A DNA stretch of 18,994 bases from JBBQVO01 sp038211505 (GCA_038211505.1 JBBQVO010000048.1:1-18994), one strand, 5' to 3'; counted from the first letter of the stretch, positions 6,805 to 14,035 are shown. Translations and numbers: made by a program. Notes: a model not told the origin generated them from the sequence alone.

Positions 6805-7710
6805 CTACGGAAAGCCGATGTTCTCAGCAGGGTTCGTGCCGTTCGCGGGGGCAACCGGGCCGATGATGTTGCCGCCGCCCGGGTTGGAGTTGGCGATCGG
6901 CCCCGAGGAGTTGCCGTCTATGTGGTCGTTCACGATGACGTTGCGATTGCCCGTGATCGCAACGCCATAGCCGTTGTTCCCGACCATCCGGCTCCCGCTC
7001 ACGCCGTTCCATGAGCCGGTGATGTCGACGCCATAATTCACATTCGTGTCCATGACTGAGCCCCGCACCTCGACGTTATTCCCCTGGATGGCAATGCCCG
7101 ACGACGAGTTCTTGCTGAAGTTCGAGTCGTCGATACTGCCGCCGAAGTCAGTGCCCTGCAGGATCTGAATGCCCCAGGTGAAATTGTCATGGCTGCTCAC
7201 CCGCAGGACGGCGTTGCCCGTGCCGATGATGAGACCTGATCCCCACCCGGAGATCTGCAGGTCGCTGAATGAGCTACGCCCCGCATCACGCGCATCAATC
7301 CCGTACCCGACAGCGGACCCGGCACCGATCAGCCTGCCGCTCCGTACAACGATATCGCGCTTCGTCCCGCTGGCGACGGTGATCGCTGTCTGGTTCACAC
7401 CGCCGGTCAGCGTGAAACCGCTGAGATCGAACGTCACGTTTTCGGCGGCGATCGTGATCGGCACCTGCGTGAGGTTGCGCGTCAGGAAGTACGATCCGGG
7501 GCTACCGATCGTGATCGGCGACGCGCCATCCCAGCCGACCTGCGGTATCGGGCTGCGCGGCTCGACCTGCGGCAGCGTCGACGACGGCGGCGCCGCCGGA
7601 TCGAGCGGCCCGCCGGCCGCGCGCGTCGCGACCATGGCGATCAGCGCCACCAGCGCGACCAGCACCAGTGCGAGTAGCAGTGTATTCACGCGGCTTGAGT
7701 TCGCGATCAT
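6805..7710 (-). CDS. Membrane-anchored right-handed beta-helix protein, copy B
   Basis: A 301-residue paralogue of the 5596-6486 product. In the first 101 residues (anchor, Pro-rich linker and first helix turns) I count five differences: positions 2, 4, 9, 63 and 94. Beyond that the beta-helix is clearly diverged, though framework phrases recur (FSDLQISGW, DFGGSI, GNNV, GSVMD, ITGSWN, HIDGN, GNIIGP) and both proteins end NIGFP. GGAGA (7717-7721) lies 6 bases before the ATG, as in copy A, and the 5' flank is also duplicated. Location is probably extracytoplasmic, membrane-tethered. Function is unknown; diverging surface coils on a conserved anchor would fit different ligands, but this is inference. 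Confidence 0.88.
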   Translation of the reverse strand: MIANSSRVNTLLLALVLVALVALIAMVATRAAGGPLDPAAPPSSTLPQVEPRSPIPQVGWDGASPITIGSPGSYFLTRNLTQVPITIAAENVTFDLSGFTLTGGVNQTAITVASGTKRDIVVRSGRLIGAGSAVGYGIDARDAGRSSFSDLQISGWGSGLIIGTGNAVLRVSSHDNFTWGIQILQGTDFGGSIDDSNFSKNSSSGIAIQGNNVEVRGSVMDTNVNYGVDITGSWNGVSGSRMVGNNGYGVAITGNRNVIVNDHIDGNSSGPIANSNPGGGNIIGPVAPANGTNPAENIGFP

Positions 7711-8222
7711 GTCGAGTCTCCGATGGTATCGAGATGTGTGCGCGTGTCAGTCTGAACGATCATCCGCTGCTGTGCGCCCTCGCCGCGTCACACTTCTGGC
7801 ATTCTTGACACGGGACAACATCCGGCGCGCGTCATCAGTCGACACGCCCACTTCACGACGAACCCAACAGTGAAATCAGTAAGATCGACAGAGCCTCGCG
7901 AGCAGCGGAACCCTGGATGATTGCGTACGGCATCGGGGAGGGCGGATCAGGAAGGGCCCGAGCACGGGATTAACCAATCAAGCAAGGCGGCACTCGGGCC
8001 CCTCCGTCACCGAGGGTGTGACGCGGCGGGGCGTTGCGAGACAGTACCGCCGTTGAGGCGAGCGCGTCAAGCGCTGGCGCCAGATCGACGGGCGTCGCCG
8101 TCAAGAAGCGCAATGCGTGATAGATCGAACGTGACGTAGCTGTGGGCCGTTGGCTGCTGGTTATTGGCGCTGGGCCATTGCGGCGCCGTACCACCGTGAG
8201 TCACGGTCTCGCAATGCTCTTA
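7711..8222. other. Intergenic region, no gene seen
   Basis: The first 100 or so bases match the 5' flank of beta-helix gene A, marking the end of the duplicated unit (about 7812). After that I see no gene. An inverted repeat (GGGCCCGAG at 7954-7962, CTCGGGCCC at 7993-8001) and a short stretch around 8150-8180 (GTTGGCTGCTGGTTATTGGC), which looks like a reverse-oriented relative of the CCAACAGC repeat, are the only structures noted. Confidence 0.5.
7954..8001. repeat. 9-bp inverted repeat with 30-base loop
   Basis: GGGCCCGAG (7954-7962) and CTCGGGCCC (7993-8001) are perfect complements. It lies over 300 bases upstream of the glycosyltransferase gene and about 240 bases upstream of the beta-helix B start. 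No riboswitch or terminator family is recognised. Confidence 0.4.
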
Positions 8223-8320
8223 GCCAACCGCCAACCGCCGACCGCCGACCGCCAACCGCCAACCGCCAACCGCCAACCGCTATCCGCTATCCGCTATCCG
8301 CTATCCGATAACCTGCTACC
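8223..8320 (+). repeat. Heptanucleotide tandem array (GCCRACC then GCTATCC)
   Basis: Fourteen consecutive 7-base units: two GCCAACC, two GCCGACC, four GCCAACC, four GCTATCC, then the degenerate units GATAACC and TGCTACC. The array ends 3 bases before the ATG of the glycosyltransferase gene. A related array lies at 12670-12750. The unit is not a multiple of three, so a copy-number change would shift any frame read through it; the gene itself starts after the array. Confidence 0.9.
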
Positions 8321-8323
8321 AGC

Positions 8324-9394
8324 ATGCAGCCGTTCGTCACGATCCTCATTCCCGTGCGCAATGAAGAGCGCTACGTCGAGCGCTGTCTCTACAGCATCGC
8401 CGCGCAGGACTACCCGCGCGATCGCTTCGAGGTGCTCGTCGTCGACGGGCGATCGACGGACGAGACGCCGCTCGTCGTCTCGCGCTTCGCCGCCGAATCG
8501 ACGGTTGATCTGCGGCTGCTCGACAACCCGCGCTATCGGCCTGCCGCCGCGCTGAACATCGGCCTGGCGGCGGCGCGCGGCGACGTGATCGTGCGCGTCG
8601 ACGGGCACGCGACGATCGCACCCGACTACATCAGTCGCGCCGTCCGCGCGCTTGATGAGACGGCCGCGGACTGCGTCGGCGGGGTCATCGCGAGCGAGGG
8701 CGATACGTGGCTCGGCGAGACGATCGCGCTGGCGATGTCATCGCGCTTCGGCGTCGGCGGCGCGTCGTTCCGCGTCGGCGGCGCCAAGGTCGAGCCGGGG
8801 AACGCCAGCCGCACCGATACCGTCGCCTTCGGCGCCTATCGTCGCGACGTTTTCGACCGCATCGGCGGCTTTGCAGAGGACATCGACAAAGGCGAGGACG
8901 ACGAGTTCAACTACCGCCTGCTCGATGCCGGCGGGGTGATCATGCTCGTGCCGGAGTTGCGCGCCGCATACACCGTGCGCGGCGACGCGCGGGGTCTGTG
9001 GCGACAGTACGCCGGCTACGGCTACGCCAAGCCGGAGGTGCTGCGACGGCATCCGGCGCAGGCGCGGCCGCGCCAGTTCGTGCCGGCTGTCTTCGTCAGC
9101 GCGGTCGGCGTCTCGGCCGTCGCCGCGATATTGGGCTCGCGGCGGCCGTTGACATCGCTCGTGGCGGTGTATACTCTCGCTGCCACCATCGCTTCCCTCG
9201 TCTTGATGCCGCGGCACGGGATTCGGCGTGTAACACCGCTGCCCGCCGTCTTTGCGTGCCTGCATATCGCATACGGGAGCGGGTTCTTGGCCGGGACGCT
9301 GGGGCTTACCGTCCGAAGGTGCCCTGGGTGGTACCGCACCCTCACCCGTACCGCGCGACCGGGCGCTCACCAGAGCACGGAAGCCCCGGCATAA
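8324..9394 (+). CDS. Glycosyltransferase family 2, ExoA-like, membrane-bound
   Basis: A 356-residue GT-A fold glycosyltransferase of family 2. It begins with VTILIPVRNEERYVERCL (residues 5-22), then VLVVDGRSTDET (37-48), the sugar-nucleotide and metal site around VDGHA (92-96), and an acidic EDDEF motif (191-195) where the catalytic base is expected. The RVDGHA phrase and overall layout resemble ExoA-type (succinoglycan biosynthesis) transferases. Three hydrophobic segments (about 253-271, 277-295, 305-328) anchor it in the membrane, so it probably adds a sugar to a lipid-linked glycan on the cytoplasmic side. Donor and acceptor are unknown. No other glycan gene is adjacent. The ATG follows a heptamer array directly and has no visible ribosome site. 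Confidence 0.92.
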   Translation: MQPFVTILIPVRNEERYVERCLYSIAAQDYPRDRFEVLVVDGRSTDETPLVVSRFAAESTVDLRLLDNPRYRPAAALNIGLAAARGDVIVRVDGHATIAPDYISRAVRALDETAADCVGGVIASEGDTWLGETIALAMSSRFGVGGASFRVGGAKVEPGNASRTDTVAFGAYRRDVFDRIGGFAEDIDKGEDDEFNYRLLDAGGVIMLVPELRAAYTVRGDARGLWRQYAGYGYAKPEVLRRHPAQARPRQFVPAVFVSAVGVSAVAAILGSRRPLTSLVAVYTLAATIASLVLMPRHGIRRVTPLPAVFACLHIAYGSGFLAGTLGLTVRRCPGWYRTLTRTARPGAHQSTEAPA

Positions 9395-9415
9395 CGCGCG
9401 GGGGAGCTTGGATGC

Positions 9416-9451
9416 GGCGCGCGCGTGCCACCAGATGCCCTGGCGCGCGCC
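9416..9451. terminator. GC-rich hairpin after the glycosyltransferase gene
   Basis: GGCGCGCGC (9416-9424) and GCGCGCGCC (9443-9451) can form a 9-bp stem with an 18-base loop, 21 bases after the stop codon. No U-tract follows. Possible transcription-ending structure. Confidence 0.35.
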
Positions 9452-9480
9452 CGCTTCCCGCGGCGAGCGCGGCGGGCGGC

Positions 9481-9549
9481 CAGATGCGGCGTTGCCGCTA
9501 TGAGCGCGCGCACGGGCGTCATCCAGGCCACCGATGACGCCCGCATCTG
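9481..9549. repeat. Nested inverted repeats between glycosyltransferase and XRE genes
   Basis: The inner stem is perfect over 11 bp (CGGGCGTCATC, 9513-9523, with GATGACGCCCG, 9533-9543) with a 9-base loop. An outer alternative stem pairs CAGATGCG (9481-9488) with CGCATCTG (9542-9549) and overlaps the inner one by two bases. It lies about 120 bases before the XRE gene start. It may end glycosyltransferase transcription or act as a regulatory site for the XRE gene. Confidence 0.5.
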
Positions 9550-9656
9550 CCGCTCCGCCACGTGCATCCTTCAACAACGACATCACGAACACTGCTGAAG
9601 TCGGGCACGGTTACGTCGGACGTGTGGGGTATGCCGTCCTACCGCCTCGTGCGTTG

Positions 9657-9662
9657 TACACT
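9657..9662 (+). promoter_or_regulatory. Possible -10 box giving a leaderless XRE transcript
   Basis: TACACT lies 7 bases before the ATG at 9670, the distance at which transcription would begin at the start codon. No ribosome site precedes the ATG. There is no clear -35 match. Confidence 0.3.
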
Positions 9663-9669
9663 GGCGCGT

Positions 9670-10503
9670 ATGGGAGACGAATGGCGCTCGATGCTCCGCG
9701 TCGCACGGCGCAAGGTGCGCATCAGTCAGCAGCGCCTCGCCGACAACATCGGTCTCTCGCTCGAAGCCGTGCGTGGTTACGAGACCGGGCGACGCAAGCC
9801 GTCGAGCCGCCGGCTCGAGCAGATCATCACCGCCCTCAAGGTTCCGAACGCTGACGCGAACGCAATCCGTGAAGACGCCGGCTTCGCTTCGATCCGCAAC
9901 GTCTATACGAACGAGCGCGACGCCAACTACTACTACACCGTCGACGAGTATCCAGCCGTCGTCGAAGAGGCGCCGTGGCCCGAGTTCGTGCTCAACGACG
10001 CGATGGAGGTCGTCGCCACCAACAAGATCGTGCAGGCCCTGTGGGGTATCGATTTCGAGCTGGAGATCGCGCAGCGGACGCGCGCCCAGACGAATCTCCT
10101 CGCCGTCGCCAGCGAGAATCGGTTCGCCGATCGCGTCGTCAACTGGGAGGAGTGTCTGACGCGGCTCGTCGAAGTCTTCAAGGCCATGGCCGGCGACCCG
10201 GCGTCGATCGATCAGCTACAGCCGTACTTCACCGAAGTCGTGACGACGTTCGCGTCGAATGACCCGGCGTTCCTGCCGACGCTGCTCAAAGTCTGGAACG
10301 CCACCGAGGCAACCGACTCCAAGGTCCGCTGGACGTACCCGATGATCTGGCGCGACGAAGAGTTCGGCGAGATGCGATTCCTCTGCGTCGTCAGCCTCGG
10401 CAGCCTGCCCGACGGCACCGCGTTCAACGACTGGCACCCGATCGACGCCAAGACGTGGCAGGTGCTGGAGCGCGTCAAGTCGCGCGCCGTGGGCGCGAAG
10501 TAA
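9670..10503 (+). CDS. XRE-family regulator with MmyB-like ligand-binding domain
   Basis: A 277-residue cytoplasmic transcription regulator. Residues about 8-58 form an XRE/Cro helix-turn-helix (LRVARRKVRISQQRLADNIG, then SLEAVRGYETGRRKPSSRRL). Residues about 95-270 fit the MmyB-like regulator ligand-binding domain, a PAS-like fold: PEFVLNDAMEVVATNKIVQALW is in the position of the usual variable-ligand pocket, and the tail DGTAFNDWHPIDAKTW fits the family end. The ligand is unknown; fatty acids have been proposed for some members. The ATG at 9670 is preferred over the upstream ATG at 9562 because it places the HTH at the N-terminus and follows a possible -10 at leaderless distance. Regulated genes cannot be read from sequence; neighbours are a glycosyltransferase and a convergent DMFase-like gene. 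Confidence 0.88.
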   Translation: MGDEWRSMLRVARRKVRISQQRLADNIGLSLEAVRGYETGRRKPSSRRLEQIITALKVPNADANAIREDAGFASIRNVYTNERDANYYYTVDEYPAVVEEAPWPEFVLNDAMEVVATNKIVQALWGIDFELEIAQRTRAQTNLLAVASENRFADRVVNWEECLTRLVEVFKAMAGDPASIDQLQPYFTEVVTTFASNDPAFLPTLLKVWNATEATDSKVRWTYPMIWRDEEFGEMRFLCVVSLGSLPDGTAFNDWHPIDAKTWQVLERVKSRAVGAK

Positions 10504-10679
10504 ACACACGCAAAGTCACGCGGGCCTCTCGACCTGAAACAACATGAGGTTACAGGGACGCAGCTTTCGCACAGCCGCCGGCGGAAACAGCTGGGTCCTC
10601 GGTGGCGAGCGATACAACTCCGCCGTCAGAAACCGACGAACAGTGCCTCAGTATCCGCAGCCGCTTAACGTTACGAGCA

Positions 10680-10703
10680 GGGCGCGGCGAGCGGCGCCCC
10701 TAC
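10680..10703. repeat. TAGGGGCGC hairpin repeat, copy 2 (reverse orientation)
   Basis: GGGCGC and GGCGCCCCTA flank GGCGAGC, a reverse-oriented member of the TAGGGGCG family seen at 2131, 12595 and 17260. Confidence 0.55.
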
Positions 10704-10739
10704 CGCGCAAATCGGTGTGCGAGATCCGAGAGACTCTAC

Positions 10740-10779
10740 ATCCTTCGTGTCCTTCGTGGCCCTTCGTGGACCCACGAAG
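10740..10779. repeat. TTCGTGTCCTTCGTGG repeat with perfect hairpin at the 3' end of the DMFase-like gene
   Basis: Three tandem CCTTCGTG units end in CTTCGTGG-AC-CCACGAAG (10762-10779), an 8-bp perfect stem with a minimal loop. It lies 8 bases beyond the stop of the minus-strand gene, so it may act as a terminator. A degenerate relative is at 16197-16219. The rest of 10504-10787 shows no gene. Confidence 0.6.
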
Positions 10780-10787
10780 CCCGACCG

Positions 10788-12374
10788 TCAGTGCGGCACC
10801 GTGCGGGGCTGCGTCAGGCGGTCCATGATGTTGCGGGTGACGCGGCGCAGGCGATCGTCGGCGAAGGCGCCGACTTTTTCGTGGCCGAAGTCGTCGAGGC
10901 CCCACGCCCAGGCGATCGTGCCGGCGGCGAAGACCGTGGCGCCGCTCGCGGCCGTATACATCACGGAGCTCGATGTGTCTTGCCCCAGAAAGCCGTTCAC
11001 CGCCGAGCTCCCGACGGTGATCAGGCCGTCCGGCTGCTCGTCCGCCGGCGCCATGTGATCGTATTCGTAGCCGACGATGCCGGGGAACTTGTCGCCGGCG
11101 ACGATGCCGCTCCCATCGAAGATCCACGTATCGACGTTCGCCGGCCGCCAGGCGATGTAGTCGGGATCGGTATTCGATCCGTACGCCAGCCCGGAGAGCA
11201 AGCTCTGCGGGCGGCTCACCGGCGGATCGCGAAAGAGCACCGTCGCTTCCTTCGGATTCGATCGCGCTTCGGGGTCGAGCGCGGCATCCTTGTACACCGT
11301 CAGCACGCGCGCCTTCGTACCCGATGACGACGGCTCGATGCGGCTCTGCCAGTAGCACTCGTTGCCGCTGAAGAACGCCACGTTGACGCCGACATCGCGC
11401 GCCTGCTCGACGGCGTCGCGCTGCTGCTTCGACCAGTACTCATCGTGGCCGAGCGAGATGAAGAGCCGGTGCTTCTGCAGTAGGTCGCCGCGCAGATGCA
11501 CATCGACGTTCGTCGTGTACGTCATGTCGTAGCCCATCGCCTCGGCCCAGCGGATGAAGTTGTACTCCCAGCGGAAGAACTCGCCGGCGCCGTACTGCTC
11601 CTGCCCGTTGATGTTGGGATCGTACGGACGGTCGTACGACAGCCGGTAGCCGCGGCGCGTCTTCTCGATGTAGCGTCGGTCGGCGCCGAACGAGCCGTAG
11701 GCGCTGGCGTCGCCCCAGACGTTGTACGCCTGCCACGTGTTCGTCGACAGTTGCGCGATCGCCGGCGCGTTCGACTCATCGTCGCGCACGATGAAGATCG
11801 CGTAGGTGTACGTGTCCGACTTCAATTCGTGCAGCTTGATCAGATGTACGCCGCTCACCCAATCGCCGGGGATCTTGATCTGCAGCGTGCGCTTCCAGTC
11901 GCACTCCAGCAGCAGCGTCGACGTGTCGAGCTCGCACGTCGGGCAGTCCTGCACGCCGCCGCCCGCGTCCCAGTGCCCCTGCCGATCGCCGTCGACGTTC
12001 TTAATCGACCGCACGGCGCGACCACCGGCGCCGCCGTACCAGCCCATGCGGTAGACGTCGGCCTCGAACTTCGCGCTCTCCGCCATGCAGCTCACATACA
12101 GATCGAGCTGCTCGCCGCGCTGCACGCTGACCTGCCCGCAGTACGCAGCAATCTCGCCGATGAGCGACGGCCGCGACGTGATCCGCCAGCCGTCGTCGCC
12201 CGGCAGCTGATTCTCTTCGGCGATCGTGCGATTCTTGCGCGTCGGCGTGTCCGTCGACTTCGCGCCGTCCGTCGTCGTTGGCGTCGACTTCGAGTCGCCG
12301 CCGCAGCGCGCAGCCAGCACAGCCGCGCCCGCCATCCCGAGGAGAAACTTGCGCCGATCGACGCGTGGCGCCAT
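10788..12374 (-). CDS. Tat-exported protein related to N,N-dimethylformamidase large subunit
   Basis: A 528-residue protein. The N-terminus VDRRKFLLGMAGAAVLAARC (residues 5-24) is a twin-arginine signal ending in a lipoprotein-like cysteine (Cys24; the Arg at -1 is unusual for a lipobox), followed by a Ser/Thr linker. The body matches the N,N-dimethylformamidase beta-subunit family: SNAPAIAQLSTNTWQAYNVW (201-220), the metal-site-like ISLGHDEYWS (306-315), and VNVAFFSGNECYW (330-342). Classical DMFase is a cytoplasmic iron amidase needing a small subunit; no small-subunit gene is adjacent and this homologue is exported, so its substrate is probably different. The ATG at 12374 has GGAGG (12383-12387) 8 bases upstream; a GTG one codon earlier is also possible. 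A 10-bp hairpin lies further upstream in the leader. Confidence 0.88.
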   Translation of the reverse strand: MAPRVDRRKFLLGMAGAAVLAARCGGDSKSTPTTTDGAKSTDTPTRKNRTIAEENQLPGDDGWRITSRPSLIGEIAAYCGQVSVQRGEQLDLYVSCMAESAKFEADVYRMGWYGGAGGRAVRSIKNVDGDRQGHWDAGGGVQDCPTCELDTSTLLLECDWKRTLQIKIPGDWVSGVHLIKLHELKSDTYTYAIFIVRDDESNAPAIAQLSTNTWQAYNVWGDASAYGSFGADRRYIEKTRRGYRLSYDRPYDPNINGQEQYGAGEFFRWEYNFIRWAEAMGYDMTYTTNVDVHLRGDLLQKHRLFISLGHDEYWSKQQRDAVEQARDVGVNVAFFSGNECYWQSRIEPSSSGTKARVLTVYKDAALDPEARSNPKEATVLFRDPPVSRPQSLLSGLAYGSNTDPDYIAWRPANVDTWIFDGSGIVAGDKFPGIVGYEYDHMAPADEQPDGLITVGSSAVNGFLGQDTSSSVMYTAASGATVFAAGTIAWAWGLDDFGHEKVGAFADDRLRRVTRNIMDRLTQPRTVPH

Positions 12375-12392
12375 CACCCCGGCCTCCGGCCA

Positions 12393-12417
12393 CCCCTCTC
12401 CCACGGGGGGAGAGGGG
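12393..12417. repeat. CCCCTCTCCC/GGGAGAGGGG hairpin repeat in a 5' leader
   Basis: A perfect 10-bp stem (12393-12402 with 12408-12417), loop 5 bases. This is a widespread bacterial intergenic repeat. Here it lies 19-43 bases before the start codon of the DMFase-like gene, just upstream of its ribosome site, so it is probably part of the mRNA leader. Confidence 0.75.
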
Positions 12418-12594
12418 ATCGGATCGAGGATTGAGCTACGAGGTCGAGGCAGGGTGGCTGGTGCAGGGGGGACTCCCGGCGCTGATCGTCGCAACGTGGC
12501 TGGGCTGCGCAGGGTCGAGGGCGCAGCATCAGAATATACGCCGCGATCCCATCACGCGATCGGTTGGGCTAACAGCGCTGGGGAACGACGACTG

Positions 12595-12617
12595 TAGGGG
12601 CGCTGCTCGCCGCGCCC
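12595..12617. repeat. TAGGGGCG hairpin repeat, copy 3
   Basis: TAGGGGCGCTGCTCGCCGCG followed by CCC; GGGCG pairs with CGCCC. Apart from this, the leader hairpin and the heptamer array, the 383-base gap 12375-12757 shows no gene. Confidence 0.5.
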
Positions 12618-12669
12618 GGTGGAGGAACCGCTGTCACATGCGAACGCGTCAAACGCGGACGCTCAGGGT

Positions 12670-12750
12670 GCCAACAGCCAACAGCCAGCACCCAACAGCC
12701 ATCCGCTATCCGCTATCCGCTATCCGCTATCCGCTATCCGCTATCCGCTA
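12670..12750 (+). repeat. Heptanucleotide tandem array (GCCAACA then GCTATCC)
   Basis: Eleven 7-base units: two GCCAACA, GCCAGCA, CCCAACA, GCCATCC, then six exact GCTATCC copies, ending in a partial GCTA 7 bases beyond the stop codon of the minus-strand GGDEF-like gene. It shares the GCTATCC unit and the order (AAC-type units, then TATCC units) with the array at 8223-8320. Confidence 0.9.
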
Positions 12751-12757
12751 AGAACGC

Positions 12758-13384
12758 CTACGCCGCGCGCGCCGGCCGGGTGCGCCACTGCGCGCCGCCG
12801 ACGAGCGCCGACAGCGTCTGTCCGTCGGCCGGGTATTCGGTGAGCGTCACGTCGACATCCTGCGCGAGCGTCGTCAGCCGCTCGACGACGGGCCAGGCGC
12901 CGCTGCGCGTTGTGTTCGGCAGGCAGACGGCGATCACATCACCGAGATCGCCGGCGAAATCGACCTCTCGCAGCCAGTGCCGGATTTCGATACGCGGCGC
13001 GTCGAGCGCCTCGTTCGAGCGACCGATGACGTTGACGATCGTGAACGGTTGGCCATAGCGTTTCGCGCGCGCGATCTCTTCCTCGGCACGGAGCCGGAAG
13101 TACCACTCTTCGTGCAGCCCCGTGTCGCGATCGAATGTGATGCGGCGGTGATCGCTGGTCACGGCCTGCAGCCGGTTCGGCACACCATGCGCGCGAGAGA
13201 TCGTGCCGCCGAGCGCCGCCGCGCCAACGCGCCACGACATCGCGGCGACAGATCCGACGGCGAGCAACTCCAGCACGAAGCGGCGGCTCGCCGGTTCGAC
13301 GACGGAAGCGATCGCCACGGCAATCGTGCCGAGGAGGAGGCCCGGCGCCAACGCAAGAATCAGCCGCAGATCAGGACGTCGCAC
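12758..13384 (-). CDS. Membrane protein with degenerate GGDEF-like domain
   Basis: A 208-residue protein with two hydrophobic segments (about 6-30 and 36-60), then a cytoplasmic domain. FDRDTGLHEEWYFRLRAEEE (residues 84-103) followed by IARAKRYGQPFTIVNV matches the first part of GGDEF (diguanylate cyclase) domains. At the place of the catalytic GGDEF motif the sequence is AGDLGDVIAVCLPNT (144-158), so the active site is lost and cyclase activity is very unlikely. It may be a sensor, binding or structural domain. The GTG start at 13384 overlaps the stop of the upstream gene (TAGTG), implying translational coupling. The frame remains open upstream inside the previous gene, but that part is a shadow. 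Confidence 0.75.
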   Translation of the reverse strand: MRRPDLRLILALAPGLLLGTIAVAIASVVEPASRRFVLELLAVGSVAAMSWRVGAAALGGTISRAHGVPNRLQAVTSDHRRITFDRDTGLHEEWYFRLRAEEEIARAKRYGQPFTIVNVIGRSNEALDAPRIEIRHWLREVDFAGDLGDVIAVCLPNTTRSGAWPVVERLTTLAQDVDVTLTEYPADGQTLSALVGGAQWRTRPARAA

Positions 13385-13890
13385 TAGTCCGCCGCCTTCT
13401 GCATCAGCACACAAAGCAGCGGCGCATCCTTCAGATCCGGCGGCAGATCCGTCAGACATTCTGTGCGATCGTGCGATGCGATCTGCGCATGCGCCACGAG
13501 CGCGAAGTAGGTCGCGCCATCGGACGCATAGAAATATGGCTGTGTGCCGTCGGAGAACGGCAAGGCGATGGCGGTCGGCGCGACGGCGCAACCCACGTCG
13601 TCCGGCGTCGCGCACATCGTCACGAGCTTGCCGCCGGTCGCTGGATAGACGCCCTTATCGTCGTGGTACTTCGTCAGCGCCTCGCGCAATCGCGCCAGAT
13701 CGAGCGCGCGTCGCGAGTCGATTAGCACATCGTCGAGCGGAGGCGCCCCCGCCGCGGCGGTGGCCGCAGGATGCGCCGCGGCGCGCGCATGCCGCGGCGC
13801 ACGCTCGACCAGCACCGCCGAAACGACGATCACGCCGAGCAGAATCGCGAGCGGCAACAGGTACCGCGGATCGCGGGACATTTCAAACAC
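13384..13890 (-). CDS. Pilin-like single-pass membrane protein (168 aa)
   Basis: One hydrophobic helix (LLPLAILLGVIVVSAVLV, residues 11-28), an Ala-rich linker, then SRRALDLARLREALTKYHDD followed by KGVYPATGG. That phrase closely resembles the start of the globular domain of type IV pilins and GspG-like pseudopilins (Q-L-x-x-A-L-x-x-Y-x-x-D-x-G-x-Y-P). The domain then has four cysteines (CATPDDVGC, TECL, LLCVL) that could form disulfides. The N-terminus lacks the prepilin peptidase motif (G-F-x-x-x-E after a short leader), so it is not a normal pilin and is probably anchored uncleaved. The GTG at 13890 is preferred because GGAGGG (13899-13904) lies upstream at a suitable distance; the ATG at 13881 is too far from it. 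The degenerate GGDEF gene follows, coupled. Confidence 0.7.
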   Translation of the reverse strand: MFEMSRDPRYLLPLAILLGVIVVSAVLVERAPRHARAAAHPAATAAAGAPPLDDVLIDSRRALDLARLREALTKYHDDKGVYPATGGKLVTMCATPDDVGCAVAPTAIALPFSDGTQPYFYASDGATYFALVAHAQIASHDRTECLTDLPPDLKDAPLLCVLMQKAAD

Positions 13891-14035
13891 GCACTATTCC
13901 CTCCGATAGTTATCGTCTGCCCGCCCTCCACCCTGAATCAGCCCGCTTGGCCGCGCGCCGTAGTAGAACAGTCGTTCGGAGGAGTAACCGACGCCTCGCC
14001 CGAGTTTGCCACCAGGCGCACTAGCGTGAGATGAG

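Noticed and set aside
7921..8139. 72-codon plus-strand frame in the gap before the glycosyltransferase
   Set aside because: No ribosome site, Arg-rich composition, overlaps an inverted repeat.
8223..8320. CRISPR array
   Set aside because: Units are 7 bases with no spacers; a simple tandem repeat.
8738..9592. 284-codon minus-strand frame opposite the glycosyltransferase
   Set aside because: Shadow of a clear family 2 glycosyltransferase gene; no domain seen.
11496..12434. 312-codon plus-strand frame opposite the DMFase-like gene
   Set aside because: Antisense shadow with Arg/Val/Ala-skewed composition; the other strand has a Tat signal and family motifs.
12670..12750. Coding extension reading NSQQPAPNSH and repeated PLSAIRY
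   Set aside because: Peptide is the translation of a 7-base tandem array, not a protein domain.
12758..13384. Active diguanylate cyclase
   Set aside because: The GGDEF motif is replaced by AGDLGD, so cyclase activity is not supported.
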